Below, piece after piece: positions 60,426-64,000 of a stretch of 64,000 nt of DNA. The first letter of the stretch is position 1; each line of letters starts with the position of its first letter. Below the pieces are notes generated by a model. The model was not told the origin of the DNA. It ran no database searches and was given only the letters and a program-made list of their open reading frames with translations. The position numbers and the translations under genes were made by a program. Origin of the DNA: Arabiibacter massiliensis (GTDB taxonomy: Bacteria; Actinomycetota; Coriobacteriia; Coriobacteriales; Eggerthellaceae); assembly GCF_900169505.1 (NCBI RefSeq), contig NZ_LT827021.1, positions 2,697,400-2,761,399 of the forward strand, read 5' to 3'.

Positions 60426-61973
60426 TCAGTCGTCCAGGGTGGCGAGGAAGCGCATGGCCGCCGCCTCGATGTCGTCGGTGCCGCCATCGATGATCTCGGT
60501 GAAGCGCACGGGCAGCGCATCGAGCTCGGCCAGGCCGCGCGGGATGTCGCGCTTGCCCGCCTCCTCGGCGACGAGCTCGTTCAGCGCGCAGCCCGAGAGC
60601 GCGGCCACGTCGGCCGGCAGGGGCTCGCCCGGCGCGATGCCGTGCAGAGCGCGGTACACGTTGTCGCCGAACTTCGCCCAGTGCGCGGTGCTCACCACCA
60701 GCACGGGGTTCTCGCCCCGCAGGTTCTCGGCGGCTTGGTAGGCCACGGCCGTGTGCGGGTCCAGCAGGTAGCCGTGCTCGTCGAGCACGCGCTTGATGGT
60801 GCCCAGGCACGCGGCGTTGTCCACGGAGTCGGCGGCGAACAGCCCGCGCATCTGGCGATACGTGCCCTCGTCCACGCGGAAACGGCGCTGCTCACGCAGG
60901 TCGGCCATCCAGCCGGCGATGGCCTCGGCGTCGCGGCCCGTCAGCTCGAACAGCTGGCGCTCAAGGTTCGACGACACGAGGATGTCCATGGACGGCGATG
61001 GCGTGAGCACGAAGTCGCGCTCGCTTATGTCATAGGTGCCGGTGTTGATGAAGTCGGTGAGCACGCGGTTCTCGTTGCTGGCGCAGAAGAGCATGCCCAG
61101 CGGCACACCCATGCGCTTGGCGTAGTAGGCGGCCAGGATGTTGCCGAAGTTGCCGGTGGGCACGCATACGTCCAGCTCGTCGCCCAGGCCCAGCTTCCCG
61201 TCGGCCACGAGCTGCGCGTAGGCCGACACGTAGTACACGATCTGCGGCATGAGCCGTCCCCAGTTGATGGAGTTCGCGCTGGAGAGCGCCACGCCGTGCT
61301 CGGCTTGCAGCTTCTTCGCGAAGGCCTCGTCGCCGAACACGTTCTTCGCGCCGGTCTGGCAGTCGTCGAAGTTGCCGCGCACGCCCCACACCTGCACGTT
61401 GCGCCCGCGCTGCGTGGCCATCTGCCTGAACTGGATGTCGCTCACGCCGCCGTCGGGGTACATCACGCCGATGGCCACGCCGTCCACGTCGCGGAAGCCC
61501 TCGAGCGCCGCCTTGCCCGTGTCGCCCGAGGTGGCCACGAGGATCATGAACTCGTGGTCGAGCTTGCCCTGCTCGCGCAGCTGAGCCGCGCTGGCGGAGA
61601 AGAATCGCGGCAGGCACTGCAGCGCCATGTCCTTGAACGCGCTCGTGGGGCCGTGCCACAGCTCCAGCACGTGGGTGGTGGCGTTGAGCGTGGTGATGGG
61701 GCAGATGCGCTCGTCGTCGAAGTTCCCGCCGTAGGCTTGCGCCATGAGGGCGTCCACCGTTTCGGCGGGCAGGTCGACGTCGAAGGCCTGGTAGATGGCC
61801 GCCGCGCGCTCGGCGTAGGGCAGCTGCGCGAGCGCCGCGATCTCGTCGAGCCCGAGCTCGGGAACGCTCTCGGGCACGTACAGCCCGCCGCCTTCCGCCA
61901 GCCCGTCGACGACGGCTTCCGTGAACGTGACCGGGCGGGTGCCCGCGCCCCGCGTGTCGATGTAGAGGTTCAA
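60426..61973 (-). CDS. thrC: Threonine synthase
   Basis: 515 residues. N-terminus LYIDTRGAGTRPVTFTEAVVDGLAEGGGLYVPE and the PLP-lysine motif TSAFKDMALQ with K114, then ATSGDTGKAALEGF and the phosphate-binding VCVPTGNFGNILAAYYAK. This is the longer subgroup of threonine synthase, which turns O-phosphohomoserine into threonine. No ATG is found near the family start. TTG 61973 (with AGGACAAGG upstream) is the best candidate; the frame stays open further upstream, so the start is not certain. A TATACT -10-like sequence lies at 62033-62028. Confidence 0.93.
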   Translation of the reverse strand: MNLYIDTRGAGTRPVTFTEAVVDGLAEGGGLYVPESVPELGLDEIAALAQLPYAERAAAIYQAFDVDLPAETVDALMAQAYGGNFDDERICPITTLNATTHVLELWHGPTSAFKDMALQCLPRFFSASAAQLREQGKLDHEFMILVATSGDTGKAALEGFRDVDGVAIGVMYPDGGVSDIQFRQMATQRGRNVQVWGVRGNFDDCQTGAKNVFGDEAFAKKLQAEHGVALSSANSINWGRLMPQIVYYVSAYAQLVADGKLGLGDELDVCVPTGNFGNILAAYYAKRMGVPLGMLFCASNENRVLTDFINTGTYDISERDFVLTPSPSMDILVSSNLERQLFELTGRDAEAIAGWMADLREQRRFRVDEGTYRQMRGLFAADSVDNAACLGTIKRVLDEHGYLLDPHTAVAYQAAENLRGENPVLVVSTAHWAKFGDNVYRALHGIAPGEPLPADVAALSGCALNELVAEEAGKRDIPRGLAELDALPVRFTEIIDGGTDDIEAAAMRFLATLDD

Positions 61974-62080
61974 AGCCTTGTCCTGCGCTTTCTGCTCGAA
62001 ATCCCACCGCTTGATTATCTGCTCCCAGTATACTATGCCGCGAATTGCCCCGGCGGGAGAATTCCCCGCGCGGCGCGCCC

Positions 62081-62407
62081 TCAATCGACGAGGTCGACGA
62101 GCGCGTAGTCGTCCATGTCCTGCGTCGTGTGCACGACGCGCCACACAGTGAGCGTATCCGCGGAATACGAGTAGAACAGCCGGTACTTGCCCACGAGGAA
62201 GCTGCGACGGTCTTTGAGCGCGAGCCGGTCGTCTTCGAAGGGACGGCCGAGGTCGGGCGTCTCGCACAGCAGGGACACGGCGTTCTTCAACTGCTCGTAC
62301 CAGGCCCGCGCGGCGTTCGGGGAATCAAGAACCTGGCCGATGTACACGACGATGGACTCGATGTCGTAGCTGGCGCGGGGACGATACACCGGCTTCAAAG
62401 CCGCCAT
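62081..62407 (-). CDS. RelE/ParE-family toxin
   Basis: 108 residues from ATG 62407, which overlaps the antitoxin stop (TGATG). Fold features of ParE/RelE: VYRPRASYDIESIVVYIGQVLDSPNAARAWYEQLKNAVSLL, then DRRSFLVGKYRLFYSYSADTLTVWRVVHTTQD. ParE members poison gyrase and RelE members cleave mRNA; the sequence alone does not decide between them. Second gene of the toxin-antitoxin operon. Confidence 0.87.
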   Translation of the reverse strand: MAALKPVYRPRASYDIESIVVYIGQVLDSPNAARAWYEQLKNAVSLLCETPDLGRPFEDDRLALKDRRSFLVGKYRLFYSYSADTLTVWRVVHTTQDMDDYALVDLVD

Positions 62408-62694
62408 CACACACCCCACGTCGCGAACACCTTGTCCATGCGCTCGTCGAGCTGGGCCTGCGACACCGTTTCGGGGTGATAGCGGGCCTCGATCTCCGCC
62501 TCGCGCAGCTTCATGACGTAGCGGTCGTGCTGGCGCTGCCGCTCGTACGCGTCGCAGTCCATGACCACGAGGGATGCCTTCCCGTTCTTCGTCATGAAGA
62601 TGGGCTGCTGGGTCTCGCGGGCCTCGTCGCAGATGCCGGGCAGGTCGGTGCGAAGATCGCTGACAGGCCTGATGGCGGGTAGGGGCATGACCAT
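62407..62694 (-). CDS. Phd/YefM-family antitoxin
   Basis: 95 residues from ATG 62694 (GGAGG 6 nt upstream). The N-terminal Phd/YefM DNA-binding part reads MPLPAIRPVSDLRTDLPGICDEARETQQPIFMTKNGKASLVVMDCDAYE, and the C-terminal tail that wraps the toxin is RMDKVFATWGV. It should autoregulate through the palindrome at 62717-62749. The longer in-frame start at 62787 lies upstream of the promoter and is not used. Confidence 0.9.
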   Translation of the reverse strand: MVMPLPAIRPVSDLRTDLPGICDEARETQQPIFMTKNGKASLVVMDCDAYERQRQHDRYVMKLREAEIEARYHPETVSQAQLDERMDKVFATWGV

Positions 62695-62716
62695 GGCATT
62701 CCTCCTTGTGCTTAGG

Positions 62717-62749
62717 TTTGTGCAGAAATTATACGATATTTTGCACAAA
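62717..62749 (-). promoter_or_regulatory. Toxin-antitoxin promoter and palindromic operator
   Basis: TTTGTGCA (62717-62724) and TGCACAAA (62742-62749) are perfect inverted halves 17 bp apart, enclosing TATAAT (62733-62728, minus strand) as -10 element. The antitoxin-toxin complex would cover the promoter. Confidence 0.75.
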
Positions 62750-62928
62750 TACTGTAGCGATAACGGTGAAAACCATAAGATGCGCACCCTACTGCGCGCC
62801 GCGCGAACGGGTGGGCGGGCCGGCGGCGAGGCGTCTTCGGCAAAAAAATGTTAACCTAGGCTTCCATTTTGCGGAAGTTTCCCTTATCATACTTTTTGTT
62901 GCATGAAGCTAACTCGATGGGAGCCGCT

Positions 62929-63225
62929 ATGGACAACGCAACGATCGCCCGGGGATCGACCGCGAGGGAGGCCCTCGGCGCCGCCCGCCCGGCCACGCGC
63001 TGCATGCCGCTCGCGTTTCTGCGCGGCGGCGAGTCGGCCGTGATCGCGAAGGTGCGCGGCTCGGGCGAGCTGCACCATCACCTGGAGAACCTCGGTTTCG
63101 TCGCAGGCGCGCAGGTCAAAGTGGTGTCCGAGTCGGCCGGCGACCTCATCGTGGAGGTCAAGGGCGCTCAGGTGGCCATCGATCGCCATGTGGCCGCGCG
63201 CATCATGGCGAACGCGTCGGCATGA
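62929..63225 (+). CDS. feoA: FeoA-domain protein 1
   Basis: 98 residues from ATG 62929 (GGGAG upstream). SH3-like FeoA domain at about 25-97: MPLAFLRGGESAVIAKVRGSGELHHHLENLGFVAGAQVKVVSESAGDLIVEVKGAQVAIDRHVAARIMV-type pattern. It helps the FeoB ferrous-iron channel. An upstream ATG at 62917 is also in frame. A parS site follows 15 nt after the stop. Confidence 0.9.
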   Translation: MDNATIARGSTAREALGAARPATRCMPLAFLRGGESAVIAKVRGSGELHHHLENLGFVAGAQVKVVSESAGDLIVEVKGAQVAIDRHVAARIMANASA

Positions 63226-63239
63226 TACGCACGTACAAA

Positions 63240-63255
63240 TGTTTCACGTGAAACA
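63240..63255. promoter_or_regulatory. parS: parS site between the two feoA genes
   Basis: TGTTTCACGTGAAACA, exact consensus, 15 nt after feoA1 and 26 nt before the ATG of feoA2. Confidence 0.93.
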
Positions 63256-63280
63256 CTCGGTTTCGGAAAGGCAGGGATTC

Positions 63281-63517
63281 ATGGCAGGCACCCAGGACAG
63301 GACGCTGCGCGACGTGGCTATCGGCGAGACGGCCACCGTCCGCCGGCTCGCGGGCGAGGGCGCGCTCAAGCGCCACATCATGGACATGGGCATCACGAAG
63401 GGCACTGACGTCTACGTGCGCAAGGTGGCTCCGCTCGGCGACCCGCTTGAGGTCACCGTCCGCGGCTACGAGCTTTCGCTGCGCAAAAGCGAGGCCGAGA
63501 GCATCCTCGTCTCATAG
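63281..63517 (+). CDS. feoA: FeoA-domain protein 2
   Basis: 78 residues from ATG 63281 (AAGGCAGGG upstream). Typical small FeoA: TLRDVAIGETATVRRLAGEGALKRHIMDMGITKGTDVYVRKVAPLGDPLEVTVRGYELSLRKSEAESI. Closer to the stand-alone FeoA that binds FeoB than the first copy. The longer frame upstream would run through the parS site. Confidence 0.95.
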   Translation: MAGTQDRTLRDVAIGETATVRRLAGEGALKRHIMDMGITKGTDVYVRKVAPLGDPLEVTVRGYELSLRKSEAESILVS

Positions 63518-63531
63518 CGTAACCGAACGGA

Positions 63532-63547
63532 TGTTTCACGTGAAACA
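63532..63547. promoter_or_regulatory. parS: parS site between feoA2 and feoB
   Basis: TGTTTCACGTGAAACA, exact consensus, 15 nt after the feoA2 stop and about 100 nt before feoB. Confidence 0.93.
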
Positions 63548-63650
63548 TCGGGGCGGCGAACGTCCGGCCCGTCCGGACGGCTCACAGCGCGAGCAGGCGC
63601 TTTTTATTCGGCATCGAGTTAGCAACAGTTAACTTTTAGGAAGGTGGAAC

Positions 63651-64000
63651 ATGGCGATCAGGATTGCGCTTGCCGGCAACCCGAACTGCGGCAAGACGAC
63701 GACGTTCAACGACCTGACCGGGGCCAACCAGTACGTTGGCAACTGGCCGGGCGTGACGGTGGAGAAGAAAGAGGGCAAGCACACGCGCGACAAGGACGTG
63801 GTGATCACGGACTTGCCGGGCGTGTACTCGCTCTCGCCGTACTCGCCCGAGGAGATCGTCACGCGCGACTACCTGCTGGGCGGCGAGCCCGATGTGGTGG
63901 TCAACCTCGTGGACGCGACGAACCTCGAGCGCAACCTCTACCTCACCACGCAGATCCTCGACCTGGGGCTTCCCGTGGTGGTGGCGCTCAACATGATGGA
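63651..64000 (+). CDS. feoB: Ferrous iron transport GTPase FeoB, partial (runs off right edge)
   Basis: The first 116 codons are present. The G-protein domain starts at once: G1 motif [12 protein letters not shown] at residues 9-20, the switch region [12 protein letters not shown], G3 DLPGVYSL and [35 protein letters not shown] leading to the G4 motif. FeoB imports Fe2+ through the membrane. TAGGAAGG lies 8 nt before the ATG. Confidence 0.97.
   Translation, partial: [116 protein letters not shown]

Noticed and set aside
62851..62865. TTAACCTAGGCTTCC upstream of feoA considered as a DtxR/IdeR iron box
   Set aside because: Only weak symmetry (about 2 of 5 outer positions match), so it is not reported as an operator.

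Overview
The window is a high-GC (roughly two-thirds G+C) stretch of bacterial chromosome. Gene content points to Coriobacteriia, family Eggerthellaceae (Eggerthella or Gordonibacter type): Tat-exported Mo-bisPGD oxidoreductases, a Tat-exported flavin reductase beside a membrane LuxR regulator, an Old Yellow Enzyme, and Tad pili without any secretin. This is inferred from gene families; no database was searched. Three perfect parS sites (16352, 63240, 63532) suggest that the segment lies in the origin-proximal part of the chromosome.

Layout. 1-8716: a partial gene, yaaA, an AlbA_2/ATPase regulator with a frame-shifting 13-bp repeat, leuS, an ECF sigma/anti-sigma pair and an Old Yellow Enzyme. 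8756-12411: a repeat element, a membrane LuxR and a divergent Tat flavoprotein reductase. 12584-15726: hsp20 under a CIRCE site, a phosphodiesterase, a nuclease and a JAB-domain gene behind an array of 11-bp repeats. 15734-22118: carbonic anhydrase, rubrerythrin under a Fur/PerR-type box, a very large MacB-like ABC protein and cysteine desulfidase. 22125-34605: two consecutive copies of [LysR regulator, divergent molybdopterin reductase - four-cluster ferredoxin - DmsC-type anchor], each followed by the same set of palindromic repeats. One copy of that set carries an extra 128-bp MITE-like element. 34683-34757: tRNA-Val(UAC).

34873-54230: the most striking block. A second, longer array of exactly 11-bp repeats precedes a co-directional run of about 20 genes holding two complete Tad (type IVb pilus) motor sets: two CpaB, two CpaF, two TadB and two TadC, but only one TadZ/CpaE-like ATPase and one prepilin peptidase. 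It also encodes many TadE/TadG/Flp-like pseudopilins, a DUF192 protein and a zinc-ribbon protein. The run ends with a Tat-signal ricin-type lectin, whose 5' part is broken by sequence resembling the Illumina Nextera (Tn5) adapter and is probably an assembly artefact.

54249-64000: a solitary HicB-like gene, an ABC-2 exporter divergent from a NarL-type two-component system, a ModE-like regulator with threonine synthase, a Phd/ParE toxin-antitoxin pair with a palindromic operator, and the feo iron-uptake genes (feoA, feoA, feoB running off the edge) with parS sites between them.

The genes suggest an anaerobe that respires organic electron acceptors with exported Mo and flavin reductases. The regulators sit next to their enzymes, and iron/peroxide and molybdenum functions are nearby.
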